NCBI RefSeq assembly: GCF_000306255.2
Contig: NZ_AKWY02000031.1
Location: 116,863-180,862 of the forward strand
Length of the DNA: 64,000 bases
Direction of reading: 5' to 3'
Origin: Leptospira noguchii serovar Panama str. CZ214
GTDB lineage: Bacteria > Spirochaetota > Leptospiria > Leptospirales > Leptospiraceae
Both the position numbers and the translations under genes were made by a program. The notes below the pieces were generated by a model that was given only the letters and a program-made list of their open reading frames with translations, was not told where the DNA came from and ran no database searches. Position 1 is the first letter of the stretch; each line of letters begins with the position of its first letter. Shown here piece after piece: positions 31,656 to 40,974 of this stretch.

Positions 31656-32867
31656 AGAAAGTTTACCTGAATGTTTGCGGTAACAAGTTTTGCTCTTTGT
31701 CGACTGCTAATAACAAGTTCATCTAACGTCGCAGGAGCAGACAGACCGACTCTAACTGCCATAGATTTGATTCCATGAACTTTAACGGAATCGTATTCGG
31801 ACAGACCGCTTTGTGCGGCGATCAGTTTCCATGCGAAAACATCTTCGCCGGTTCCGTCACCTTTGTAAGAAGTGGAAATCGGACCGATCGCATCAACGCC
31901 ACCGAGCACCTTGATACAATTTGTTTTTACGATTGTCTCGGAACCGGTTTCCCAAAGAGTCAGGTCTCGCAGAATATCGATTTTCACGAAGATAGGAACG
32001 TCAGTTGGTCGATTGAAATAATAGGTGCGCGCAACTCCCTTGTTATCAATGAGAGTTGTTGAATTCGATCCCAACGACTCGATACCACCCGGCCAGTTTT
32101 TCAGAAAACAATCTCCGATTCCGTAGGAGTTCCACCTTCAATGACTGCTTCCATAGAGTGAGGATTTTCGGCCTTCAACGTCTACGAAATCAGTAACGTT
32201 TTCGTAAACTTTTGCGGACAAAACCGATTCAATATTATTTAATGCGCCTTGAACGTTTGCAGCCGAACTTCCGCCGTTGATTCCGGAATCAATAAATCGA
32301 TTTAGATATTCTGAATCTGTTTCGATCACTCTGCCACCTCTTGCAGGTTCTGGATTTGTTACAGAGTCGATTCCGGTAAGAGCCGTATTGATCGTCGTGA
32401 TCAAATTTGCACTTACGTTACCCGAGATACCATATTCAATATTGAGAGCTTGTGCGTTGAGTAAAACGCTTCCTCCGGAGACAGTTCCGGATTCGATCGT
32501 AATAAACTGGATTCCACTACCAGTTTGACAAATTGTTCCTATATTCACAAACGAACCGTTTACGCCGGAAAAACGCAAACCTACGATTAGCCCGTTTGGC
32601 TGGTTGCCGTTCGGAACCGAGAGGATTCAAAACTCGATCCAACGAAACGCCGGTTGCGGTATGAGCGAAGTTGGAATAGAAAATATCTTCCGCAAGCTTA
32701 TGAATTTCGTCTAACTCATCCGCGAGGACTCTCATGCGGATTCCGTCCTCGCTTAAAATTGAGAGGTCGATGTCAGATCCAAGCCCAGTCCGATACTTAG
32801 CTTCCAGATCGGAGATGATTTCGTCCCTCGTTTTGCGTATGAATCCCTGTGAAGTAACTCCGGACAT
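31652..32867 (-). pseudogene. Baseplate assembly protein J, broken by three indels
   Basis: Three frames together make one gpJ. N-terminal part (to ~32590): FIRKTRDEIISDLEAKYRTG and HTATGVSLDRVLNPLGSERQ. Middle part: LRFSGVNGSFVNIGTICQTG and INGGSSAANVQGALNNIESV. A short middle stretch in another frame reads NPHSMEAVIEGGTPTESEIV, the conserved gpJ PHSxxxVxxGG motif. The C-terminal part begins LKNWPGG and ends at 31652. Frame changes fall near 32587, 32165-32168 and 32105-32108, each in a short run. The stop overlaps the next start, showing the original end is intact. Confidence 0.85.
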
Positions 32868-33211
32868 TATACTGCTCCCGTAACTAAGCCGTAAACTGTA
32901 ATTGCAGAAAAATGAATATTCAGATTCCTGCTATCACTTGGCTCTTCTACGATTTCGATGTTTTCAACTGAAACGGTTTCAGGATCCCTTTGTAAAATTT
33001 TTTGTATTTCGAAGAGGACTCTATCCTTTGGAACTTTTTTTGAGAAAATTGTATTCCAGTCGACGCCCTTCAATGGTTCGTAAACAGATTCTCCGAGGCA
33101 CAGTCGTATTGAATGCCTGATACGTTGTGAATAGTATTCCAAACCTTCGATTACAACCAGCTTTCCGTTGATGCGAACGATGTCGTTGTTCTCAACCATC
33201 AAGCCCTTCAT
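32867..33211 (-). CDS. Baseplate wedge protein, gp25/GPW-like
   Basis: A 114-residue protein with YYSQRIRHSIRLCLGESVYEP followed by KGVDWNTIFSKKVPKD-type GVDW motif (first 20: KGVDWNTIFSKKVPKDRVLF), resembling T4 gp25 and Mu gp46 baseplate proteins. It overlaps the spike gene and gpJ gene by 4 and 1 bases. It should form the inner wedge with gpJ. Confidence 0.7.
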   Translation of the reverse strand: MKGLMVENNDIVRINGKLVVIEGLEYYSQRIRHSIRLCLGESVYEPLKGVDWNTIFSKKVPKDRVLFEIQKILQRDPETVSVENIEIVEEPSDSRNLNIHFSAITVYGLVTGAV

Positions 33212-33894
33212 CCGATCTTCACCTTGTGAGAAATAATCTGATCGACTTCCGCTTTACGCGCGGTCAATGCTGCAACGATCACAGGCGATAGGCCCGCCGG
33301 AGAACCAGGAACCGTATTCGTTGTAAATGCAGACGCGTTGTTTATAAAGACATCCAGAATCATTTTAAGAAATTGTGATAGAGTTTCACCCAATACGGCT
33401 GACTCTGAAAGATCGATAAGCCCACCTCGAATTTTGATCGTATCGTCATCCAATTGAATTAAAGATTGACCTTGTTTGTGTCCGATTAGTAATCCTGGAA
33501 GATTTGCTGTGAATGCCGGAGCGTCAAGATCTCCTTTGAATCCGGATTGCACACAGGCGCTTTGAAGATCGAATAAAGACTCAGAAGCTACTGTTGAGAT
33601 TCCACGAATTGCGTCTGACGTATCATGCGTCGAGAACGAAACCCAAACTTTATCCCCACGTTTGTAGTCTGGCTTGATAAAGAAATCACCCGCCCAAAGA
33701 GTTCCGACTCTAATATTCGAGAGAACCGGAAAGTCGATCTCTTCCCCTTGTCCATTGATCTGTTTAAAAAGAAGTTTTACGTTAGCCGTCATCAACGAAG
33801 GATTAAACGATTCGATCGTTCCAGGAAGTCCAACCTGAACGTTTGCGAGTTGCTTTTTGATCGCTTTGAGAATCACGTCGTCCAGAGTGATCAT
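33208..33894 (-). CDS. Baseplate spike protein, Gp138-like
   Basis: A 228-residue spike protein. The N-terminal OB-like domain (about 20-110) reads VGLPGTIESFNPSLMTANV and ends in GDKVWVSFSTHDTSDAIRG, typical of membrane-puncturing spike proteins of the Gp138 family. A beta-strand region follows (LIQLDDDTIKIRGGLIDLS). Its start overlaps the true stop of the hub gene by ATGA, which supports the hub reconstruction. Confidence 0.75.
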   Translation of the reverse strand: MITLDDVILKAIKKQLANVQVGLPGTIESFNPSLMTANVKLLFKQINGQGEEIDFPVLSNIRVGTLWAGDFFIKPDYKRGDKVWVSFSTHDTSDAIRGISTVASESLFDLQSACVQSGFKGDLDAPAFTANLPGLLIGHKQGQSLIQLDDDTIKIRGGLIDLSESAVLGETLSQFLKMILDVFINNASAFTTNTVPGSPAGLSPVIVAALTARKAEVDQIISHKVKIG

Positions 33895-34708
33895 AACGGA
33901 AGGACCTCAAGTTCGGTATAGTTCGTAGGTTGGAATGTAGAGAAGCGATGTTTTCCTTTTACGATTCTACATTCTCCATCTAAACTTCCGCCTTTGACTG
34001 CAATCACCTGATTTAATTTGAGCTTGTGACGGAAAAGGCTTGTAACCTTCCAGGTTTTTTGATTTTTCTCAGGAACTCCAATAAGCCCGGAAGATTGTCT
34101 AAGAAGATCGTGCTTGGTTTAGAAGGAGGATCGAGCGGGGAGATGTGTAAAAGTCCGTCTTGCATCCAGTATTGAGATTTTGTTAGCTCACAGAAACTTT
34201 TAACGCATTCTCCTAAAGACTTTGTTGCGCTAAAATTGATTACTTTATCTTCTCCTAATGTTATAGATCCAGGTTTGATGTTGCCTTGAGTTAGAATATC
34301 GAGTATGACAGTTTGTGCAGGAAGGTTACTATACGTTTTCATAATATAGAAACTATTCCAGGAACCGGCATTTGATGAGATAGTGAATTCTAAAATCTTA
34401 TTCGGCCCCTCCTGTTTCATTTTGGGAAGAATAACTTCCCCGCTCACGACCAAACCGTTTTCATCTTTATACCCTGCGCTTAACATCGCAGTGGGATATA
34501 GGAATTCTTTTCCCCTGGCTTTTGCTCCTATCATTTCCATCGTGTCGTCGTTGACATTATAGATTAAAACTTTCGTTATATTCAGCTTCTCTAAATCAGA
34601 CTCGAATTCGATGTCAAACGGAGGATAGGTGAACTCTTTTCCGAGACCTGTCTTCGGAAGAATTTCCAAAGAAACAACACGGCCGTAAAGTTTCGGATTT
34701 CCGATCAT
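33891..34708 (-). pseudogene. Baseplate hub protein, frameshifted in its C-terminal part
   Basis: The first 200 or so residues are in one frame (KLYGRVVSLEILPKTGLGKE, FSATKSLGECVKSFCELTKS, LLHISPLDPP). The current stop at 34013 follows a non-homologous tail. The other frame, entered at 34078-34079 after LPGLL, reads GVPEKNQKTWKVTSLFRHKL, then KLNQVIAVKGGSLDGE and ends ELEVLPL at 33891, overlapping the spike start by ATGA. One lost G in a GG/GGG run explains the change. The fold is like gp27-type hubs. Either inactivated, or a sequence error. Confidence 0.8.
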
Positions 34709-35046
34709 ACCGTTTTCTCAATGATATAAATTTGAACCGTAGATCCGAGCGTGTCTCTGTTGACAGAGATTTCCACAAACTCATCTCGATACAGATCATC
34801 CAGATCTAAAGGGATGAGTTTGACATTGTTTGGAAACCCATCCACTACAAAGTGATTCAAGGAAATTCCGTAGACAAGCTTTGTTGAAAATAGAATATTA
34901 CCTTCCGAGTCTCTTACAAGAACCGTAATAAAATCACCAACTGAATTGTAGTTGAACTCAAACTCATAATCCTTTCCTTCAATTTCACATTGATTTCGAA
35001 TTGGAAAAGAGTTTGGTTTGAATTGTAAGTATTTAAACGTTGGCAT
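34705..35046 (-). CDS. Baseplate plug-like protein
   Basis: A 113-residue all-beta protein between the hub and the Dit-like gene, with FNYNSVGDFITVLVRDSEGN and PLDLDDLYRDEFVEISVNRD. Position and pattern match the small baseplate plug proteins of contractile-tail phages. Overlaps the hub gene by 4 bases. Confidence 0.6.
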   Translation of the reverse strand: MPTFKYLQFKPNSFPIRNQCEIEGKDYEFEFNYNSVGDFITVLVRDSEGNILFSTKLVYGISLNHFVVDGFPNNVKLIPLDLDDLYRDEFVEISVNRDTLGSTVQIYIIEKTV

Positions 35047-35047
35047 A

Positions 35048-35698
35048 TTAAGATTTAACCTTAAAAGAATGATTTAACAATGGCTTTTGTTTTAGCAGGA
35101 TTCTTTTACTTGGGTCTACGTTCACTTCTTTGATCGGCTGTTTCCCTCCTGATTTCACAGCATTCAAATTCCTGGTCTTTGCCTCTACAATTTGGACCGG
35201 ATAAATCGATAAGGTTATACTAATATCATTTCCAATATCTTTAGATTCAGAAAACGTAATATCTCCGATTAAGAGATTTGGAATTTCATCGATAGATCTG
35301 CCTAAGTATCGCTTGTCTGGATCATCCGGCGGAACGTATCGAAAAAAAGACGGAAGCATCGATAGGATTTTAGTGAAAATCCCGCCGGTTGTATAACCAA
35401 GCATTGTTAGAAACGTTCCCTCCGTTTGCCAACGAATGAGCGTTTCTAATTTTTCGTCTACAGTCACTCGACGGAAAGAAAATATTGCGATAGAATTTGA
35501 AAGGATCGCACTGAGTGAGATTCCTCTTTGACCTGGAATTACGTGATCCGTGACTGAGGTCTTTCCTTTCTCTTTTTCGATCGGGTGTCCGGTTATCTCG
35601 GCGGGATACGAATGTTGTATCTCAAGAGACACATTGAGTTCGATTTCATCGTCGCCGTCTGTTAATGCGATTGTAGTTCGGGCTAAGGGGCTTTCCAT
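35048..35698 (-). CDS. Dit-like baseplate/tail protein
   Basis: A 216-residue protein following the tape measure gene. It contains SYPAEITGHPIEKEKGKTSV, DHVIPGQRGISLSAILSN and a DITFSESKDIGNDISITLSI strand pair, a pattern found in Dit-like (Mu gp43-class) N-terminal domains that link the tail tube to the baseplate. Its start overlaps the tape measure stop (TAATG). Confidence 0.6.
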   Translation of the reverse strand: MESPLARTTIALTDGDDEIELNVSLEIQHSYPAEITGHPIEKEKGKTSVTDHVIPGQRGISLSAILSNSIAIFSFRRVTVDEKLETLIRWQTEGTFLTMLGYTTGGIFTKILSMLPSFFRYVPPDDPDKRYLGRSIDEIPNLLIGDITFSESKDIGNDISITLSIYPVQIVEAKTRNLNAVKSGGKQPIKEVNVDPSKRILLKQKPLLNHSFKVKS

Positions 35699-37599
35699 TA
35701 TAACGCCTCCGGAGAGAGTCCAGCGGAAAGACCGAGTTTGATTGCGATTTTTTCCAGCTCTCTCTCTAAAAACTTTGCAAAGATCGTAGCGTTTTCCTGT
35801 GGTGAACCCGCTCCTAACGTAACATTTGCAATATTGACCGAGATTCCTCCGGAAGATTTGGATCTTCCAAGTGATCCTAAGTCCTTTACTGCAACCAAGT
35901 TGTCGTCCGGATGTGTGTGAATCACCTTTCCGGATTTTGTAATGATTGCATCTTGAACACTTGTCGCGTTATCCGCTTTTCCAGGTGCTCCAAAATTGAA
36001 GATCCCGGAAGGTAAGATTCCAGAAAATGCTTCTTTGATTTTCGGGCCGATGCCTTTGAATAGGTTTTCGATAATTTCGGGAAGTGATTTAAACCACTCA
36101 ACGATTTCATCAAAATAAAAATACAAAGTGCTAACCGGAAAGAGAGCCATGATCAAAAACTTTCCGTATTTTTTGGCGAGGTTGATTAAATAATCAAATG
36201 CTTGTCCAAATATTTTTTTAATATCAAAATCTTTGAATGGACCGAGAAAATCCCCTATGATCGATTCGCCTCCATCCATCCAAACAAGAAGGTCGTCTAC
36301 AATCAAAACGATTGCGGCGATAGTTGCCGCGACAGCCGCGCCGATTGCTATAAAAGGAAGCCAAGGGGCAATAGCCGCCCAACCAGCCACTGCCATTCCA
36401 TACAGTGCAGGAATCATTCCGCCGGCAGTTGCGGAAGCTGCAACAACCATCTTCGCGGCAATGGCTACCAAAACTCCGGTAAACACCGAACCAAATATGA
36501 CCAACGCTCCTTTTACTCGATTGAGTGCGTCCTCTCCAACAGTAAAATATTCTAATATACTAACGAACGTAGACAGAAACGGCTTCATTCCTTCAAGAAG
36601 GACTTTTCCAAACAATGCCTTCAGGTCTCCCATCCTTTGATTGTAGGCTTGAAAGATTGCCGAGGCTGATTTTAGATGTGATCCATACGCATCTTGAAGC
36701 GCAGAATTTTCTTTGAGTGCGGTAGAGATCAGCCTTTCTCTGGCAAGACGTTTCGAGACTTCAGTCATTGCAGAGTTGTTGATCTGATTAAACTCTTTGG
36801 TATATGAAGAGAAAAGCACACCATTCTTTTTCAGAAAATCATCGGAGCCGGTTTGAATAGATTGATAGGCTTCATTCATTGAAGCGGAAAGTTCATTGCC
36901 AGCTACTTCCGCAACTTGCGAGAGCCCGGAAAGATTCTTGGAAATGAAATCAACGGACATCCCCGCTTTCATCGCGTCATTCGCAACTTGCGAAAGACCC
37001 CCTTCCGAGGCCAGACCTTTTGAATTCTGAATCGTTTGTGTGATCGCAGATTGTAGCTTTGGATATTGAGTGCCAGAAAGAGTCTGAAGAATTCCATTTT
37101 GTTTTTCTAATGCAGTAGCCGCTTCGATCGATGCTGTAGCAAATGATCCAACGGCGAAAGCGATTCCGATTGCCGCAACTTGCTTGAGCATTCCGGAGAG
37201 GGAACCCGCACTATTCGCCGTATCAGACATTTCCTGATTAAGCTTTTCGAGTTCTTTGTCTGTGAGTCCTGCAGCTTTTGCGGTTGCGATCAGTTCCGAA
37301 TCCAGTTTTAAATCTTCACGGGATTTTGAAATCAAACGCTCTATGTTTGATTCTGTAGTTTTAAACTTTTTGGCGAGTTCGGAAATTGCGGGATCAGCTT
37401 TTCCGGCAAGGCTGTCTCCAATGGATTCACCGAACTCTTTAAAAGCGGCGGCCTGGGAATCCGTGAACAAATCGAGAGAACCACCCAGATCAGAGAATTG
37501 TTTTTTTACAGTATTCAATTCTTCCTTATACTCTTTCAGGGCGTCTGTAGCATCACCTTGGTTTGTTTTAAGAGCTATCTTGAGTTCTCTGACTGCCAT
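35698..37599 (-). CDS. Tail tape measure protein
   Basis: A 633-residue protein after the tube and chaperone genes, the standard position. The N-terminal half is helical (ALKEYKEELNTVKKQFSDLG), and there are three strongly hydrophobic stretches (about 150-165, 375-400, 405-435), as in tape measures that enter the host membrane. The short length predicts a tail of roughly 95 nm by the usual ~1.5 angstrom per residue. No lysozyme domain was seen. Confidence 0.85.
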   Translation of the reverse strand: MAVRELKIALKTNQGDATDALKEYKEELNTVKKQFSDLGGSLDLFTDSQAAAFKEFGESIGDSLAGKADPAISELAKKFKTTESNIERLISKSREDLKLDSELIATAKAAGLTDKELEKLNQEMSDTANSAGSLSGMLKQVAAIGIAFAVGSFATASIEAATALEKQNGILQTLSGTQYPKLQSAITQTIQNSKGLASEGGLSQVANDAMKAGMSVDFISKNLSGLSQVAEVAGNELSASMNEAYQSIQTGSDDFLKKNGVLFSSYTKEFNQINNSAMTEVSKRLARERLISTALKENSALQDAYGSHLKSASAIFQAYNQRMGDLKALFGKVLLEGMKPFLSTFVSILEYFTVGEDALNRVKGALVIFGSVFTGVLVAIAAKMVVAASATAGGMIPALYGMAVAGWAAIAPWLPFIAIGAAVAATIAAIVLIVDDLLVWMDGGESIIGDFLGPFKDFDIKKIFGQAFDYLINLAKKYGKFLIMALFPVSTLYFYFDEIVEWFKSLPEIIENLFKGIGPKIKEAFSGILPSGIFNFGAPGKADNATSVQDAIITKSGKVIHTHPDDNLVAVKDLGSLGRSKSSGGISVNIANVTLGAGSPQENATIFAKFLERELEKIAIKLGLSAGLSPEAL

Positions 37600-37648
37600 T
37601 TATTCTTACTTTTCCTTTATACATTCGAATTTTCTAATACGATTAAGA

Positions 37649-37942
37649 TCAGGCTCCTCTGATCAACTTCGCCAAAAACTTCAATTCCTCTGTCTTCTCT
37701 TCCGCTTCTCGTTTTTTCCTTCGATCCACAACCTCCATGATCTTCGCATATAGAATTGTAGGTGCGTCTTCGATCTCGCTTTGGCTAAACTGTGCTGCTC
37801 CCAAAATAAACGGTTTCCAGATTTGTAATTCCCGATCGACTTCTTCGTCTATCCATTTTAACCATTCTTCGATCGAAGGGACCTCTTCAAAATTTGGGAA
37901 CCGGTTATTCCAACTCCCACTTAAGAAATCGGTTAGCCATTC
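37649..37942 (-). CDS. Frameshift extension of the tail assembly chaperone
   Basis: An open frame of 97 codons, in a different frame from the chaperone gene it overlaps, with no ATG, GTG or TTG before mid-length. It reads from the overlap into FEEVPSIEEWLKWIDEEVDR, WKPFILGAAQFSQSEIED and ends LAKLIRGA. Moving from the chaperone frame needs a +1 or -2 shift inside 37905-37942. Tail phages commonly make a long chaperone form this way, and Mu is reported to use -2, so this is most likely a programmed frameshift product. Confidence 0.75.
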   Translation of the reverse strand, partial: EWLTDFLSGSWNNRFPNFEEVPSIEEWLKWIDEEVDRELQIWKPFILGAAQFSQSEIEDAPTILYAKIMEVVDRRKKREAEEKTEELKFLAKLIRGA

Positions 37943-38303
37943 TTAGCCACACCTCCACATGATTCGGTTCGATGTTGTCTAACGTAGGTTCAAAATTGTG
38001 TGAGACTGGTTTTACACAAAACTTAAAGAACTTATCCAGAAGTTTGTCTTGATTCAAACCGTCCGTTAAGGATATCGATTCTTGTCTCCAACGAAGGGCT
38101 TTTCGATTTCCAGGATGCTGAAGTTTGTAACTATGTCCGTCAACGAATTGAATCGTTGCGACTTTCGCATCGTCGTCGATTTCAACAAGAATTGGGTCGT
38201 CAGACGGAATCGATTCTGTTTTGGATTCGGATTTTCGTTGAACCGTCTGACCTGTATATTCCGCTACGTTTCGTTTTGCTATGGGGTCTCGTTCGTTGTT
38301 CAT
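37905..38303 (-). CDS. Tail assembly chaperone (short form)
   Basis: A 132-residue protein between tail tube and tape measure genes. It contains DDAKVATIQFVDGHSYKLQH and ends RFLKWELE. Proteins here coat the tape measure during tail assembly, a short form and a frameshifted long form being made. The start overlaps the tube gene stop by 4 bases. Confidence 0.7.
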   Translation of the reverse strand: MNNERDPIAKRNVAEYTGQTVQRKSESKTESIPSDDPILVEIDDDAKVATIQFVDGHSYKLQHPGNRKALRWRQESISLTDGLNQDKLLDKFFKFCVKPVSHNFEPTLDNIEPNHVEVWLRMANRFLKWELE

Positions 38304-38710
38304 GCTGTTAAAACTCCTTTATAATCCGGAAGAAGAAAAACCCAAGTCCGATCCTTATACTCCTTTCCGCGTTCGATTGTAGGTCTTTCCCAAACTCTCC
38401 CTTGTGCGGAGAAGCCGAGCATACCGCCATCGGATCGGTCTTTCATCGTAAACACACATGGAAGTCTTCCTTCTCCCATTGCGAAAAAGAACTCATTCTC
38501 AGGTGAATCTCCCATGAGGACGATCGTGAGTTTGGCCCGTCCGTCATACACCTCTGAGATATTCCAATCGCCCTTGATGCCAACTTGAGATAGGATGTAT
38601 TCTTTGGTTACGGGTTCGATTTTAAAGAAGCCATCCGCTTGGCTCATTCCGGAAACTTCACGTCCGTTACAGTTTACGTTTAGTTTCTTTGGGTCCCAAA
38701 TTCCATTCAT
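38300..38710 (-). CDS. Tail tube protein (DUF3277-like)
   Basis: Starts MNGIWDPKKLNVNCNGREV at 38710 with AAGGAG seven bases upstream; the upstream in-frame codon at 38743 lacks a good site. The 136-residue protein has WNISEVYDGRAKLTIVLMGD and GYSAQGRVW-like FSAQGRVWERPT strands, like DUF3277-type tubes of contractile tails. It lies directly after the sheath gene. Confidence 0.75.
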   Translation of the reverse strand: MNGIWDPKKLNVNCNGREVSGMSQADGFFKIEPVTKEYILSQVGIKGDWNISEVYDGRAKLTIVLMGDSPENEFFFAMGEGRLPCVFTMKDRSDGGMLGFSAQGRVWERPTIERGKEYKDRTWVFLLPDYKGVLTA

Positions 38711-38723
38711 TCGATTGCTCCTT

Positions 38724-40103
38724 TTAGGTAAGTTCACCGTCAATATCGACTTCGTTAATTGCTCCTCTCAAACGACACGAAAAAGTGACGTTAGGCAAAA
38801 TACGATTGTTCCGATCGTTCGTCGGAATCTCATCGATCGTTTCGGGTAAGTTGATTTTGTATTGATAGTCTCCTAAATCGGAGCGCGCTTTGTCCGCATC
38901 CGTTTCGACAGGCGCGATGATTCCTTGAACACCGGCTTGAACGAAAACCTCTCGCATCCGTGCTTCAATCATTTGAATTCCTTGAATCGTGTAAGGAACT
39001 ACGTCGGAGTTTAGGAAGAGACTTGTGATGTTCTCTCGGAGTCGTGCTTTCAACCAAACTCGATTTTCTACCACATCTGCATAAACCTGAGCGGTCGAAA
39101 TTCCTGGATAGGGAACTTGCCTTCCTCCGAAATCAACGATCAGATTTCCCTTGTCGGAAAGGATAGAACTCGCTTGAGAGTTCGTGTATCCGGAATTCTC
39201 CACGCCATCCAACGGCAAATATGCGTAGTTATACGATCCAACCCTTCGAGGAGCTGTATTTCCAACCCATGCGGCCTCCGGGAAAGAATCAGGATTCTTG
39301 TGAATCATCAAATATTCCCAAATCGAATTTCTTCCCACGAGTGCGGTCAAATCATCTGTGCAAGCAAAGAACATTTTCTCGATGGAGGCGAGATAGTCCC
39401 CTAACGTGTATATTTCATTTTTGTTATGCGTAGTCGCAATGGTTTTAAACCAAGCGTCTTGTCCTGAGTTTCTGAGAGCTGCGATCTCAGTCGCCGCATT
39501 CGCCCATGTAGTCAAAAGTAAAACAGCGACTGTCTTTGGCCTTGGCGTTTGTCGAAAGACCTGCGTCGCTTGGATGTATTCCTTATCCGTAGAAAGAAAG
39601 CCGAGTCCCAAAAGATCATCCGCGGAAGTGATTTCCATGTATCTTTCATAATAGAGAGGTGCTTGAGCAAACGCTGAAACAACACCGCTTCCGGTATTGG
39701 CAACTTCTACAACGTCTACGATCTTTGTCGCACCTGCCACGTTGGAGACTGCTTCCGCCGCGAGTTTGATTTGATGGGCGGTAGAGGTTGCGATTCCGCT
39801 TCCGTTCGTTGCGACGTTGACCGTAATTGTATACGGATCGTTTTCCGTTCCGGTTCCGGAGCGAACTACGCTGAGAGCCGTATTGTTTCCGTTGATGACG
39901 TATTTTACTTGGATAAAAACAACGCCCGACGTTGCGGATTTCCAAACGAGCCCACTCGTAGCGGTTCCGATTTGAAGAAAATAGATAGGTGCTTTGATCC
40001 CCAAAATCATCGGTAGTCCGAATCCCATTTGAGAAACGGGGGTGTTTCTAAGAAAAATATTGATTGAAATCGGATCGATTTTGGAAATGGTCTGTGCGCT
40101 CAT
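38724..40103 (-). CDS. Tail sheath protein (DUF3383-like)
   Basis: A 459-residue protein starting MSAQTISKIDPISINI, with the DUF3383 feature of an early ITSADDLLGLGF motif, RPGVA-free central domain and a C-terminal region ending FSCRLRGAINEVDIDGELT that meets the tube. A contractile tail is thus expected. It overlaps the neck gene by 4 bases. Confidence 0.85.
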   Translation of the reverse strand: MSAQTISKIDPISINIFLRNTPVSQMGFGLPMILGIKAPIYFLQIGTATSGLVWKSATSGVVFIQVKYVINGNNTALSVVRSGTGTENDPYTITVNVATNGSGIATSTAHQIKLAAEAVSNVAGATKIVDVVEVANTGSGVVSAFAQAPLYYERYMEITSADDLLGLGFLSTDKEYIQATQVFRQTPRPKTVAVLLLTTWANAATEIAALRNSGQDAWFKTIATTHNKNEIYTLGDYLASIEKMFFACTDDLTALVGRNSIWEYLMIHKNPDSFPEAAWVGNTAPRRVGSYNYAYLPLDGVENSGYTNSQASSILSDKGNLIVDFGGRQVPYPGISTAQVYADVVENRVWLKARLRENITSLFLNSDVVPYTIQGIQMIEARMREVFVQAGVQGIIAPVETDADKARSDLGDYQYKINLPETIDEIPTNDRNNRILPNVTFSCRLRGAINEVDIDGELT

Positions 40104-40624
40104 GCTTCCTCCTGAAATTCAACCGAAGGCGCGCTTGCGGTTGTTTTGCCCTGTGTTTCGTTGAACTTCCTGGATCTGAACATAACGTCAAATCCCGCCT
40201 TGTATTCGTATTGCGTTGATTCCAAAACGGTGGTTCTGTCTTGGACATCTCCGGTTATGAGTTGCGGAGTAATTCCAAACTTTTCGCATTCTGTCATCCC
40301 TTGAATCGAATCAAACCAATCAACAGCCATCTGGCACAAATCCCAACATGTAGAAATCGATGAGTTGTGCAGGAATGCGAGACTGATCGATGCCGTTTGA
40401 TTTTTCCGAAAGGCCTGTTTGAAGTCTTCCGCGCTCGTTGCTTCTATCCAGGAAGACGCGGACTTTGTCGGATCTTGATTTAAAACAAGAATCTTATATG
40501 AGCCGAAAGGATACTCAGGCGTATCGACATTCTGATCACCTAACTCAATTTTGATTCCGGGATAGGATACTTCCAAGACTGCCTGAAGTTTATCCATCAC
40601 GGATCGTATATATTCGTATTTCAT
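40100..40624 (-). CDS. Neck/tail terminator protein (LIC_12616 family)
   Basis: A 174-residue protein, with DKLQAVLEVSYPGIKIELGD, SFRLLVQPT-like YKILVLNQDP and FRSRKFNETQGKT near the end. In Leptospira prophages a family named for LIC_12616 occupies this place before the sheath gene and resembles neck terminators. The match to the family name is from memory, not from a search. Confidence 0.65.
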   Translation of the reverse strand: MKYEYIRSVMDKLQAVLEVSYPGIKIELGDQNVDTPEYPFGSYKILVLNQDPTKSASSWIEATSAEDFKQAFRKNQTASISLAFLHNSSISTCWDLCQMAVDWFDSIQGMTECEKFGITPQLITGDVQDRTTVLESTQYEYKAGFDVMFRSRKFNETQGKTTASAPSVEFQEEA

Positions 40625-40974
40625 AATTTACGAATCTCCTTTTTGCAGACGTAACGAATGTATCCAGCTTCAAACGTCATATCCTTAATCATCGTGACGA
40701 GGTATTTTACTCCGTTGAACTCGAACTTATCCTCGTAATCAATTGGAAGAGCGTTCCCAAGCTGATAGAAGTTTCTATCTTCCGATGTATATGATCCTTC
40801 CGACATCGCAATCAGTAGTCTTGTGCTCACAGTGGTCACTGGTAAATCCAAAGGAACTCCGCTTTCGTATGTAGTGATGACTTCTCCCTTTGCGTTCTTC
40901 GTTTTCATCTTCTTGTAATACACAACCGGCCGTATGAACGGTTTAAGAGATTCGGAAACACCCGTAAGACTCAT
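40621..40974 (-). CDS. Head-closure/adaptor-like protein
   Basis: A 117-residue mostly beta protein (VYYKKMKTKNAKGEVITTYE, and YEDKFEFNGVKYLVTMIKDM near the end) between two neck genes. It follows the pattern of small head-tail joining proteins (stopper class). Overlaps both neighbours by 4 bases. Confidence 0.5.
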   Translation of the reverse strand: MSLTGVSESLKPFIRPVVYYKKMKTKNAKGEVITTYESGVPLDLPVTTVSTRLLIAMSEGSYTSEDRNFYQLGNALPIDYEDKFEFNGVKYLVTMIKDMTFEAGYIRYVCKKEIRKL

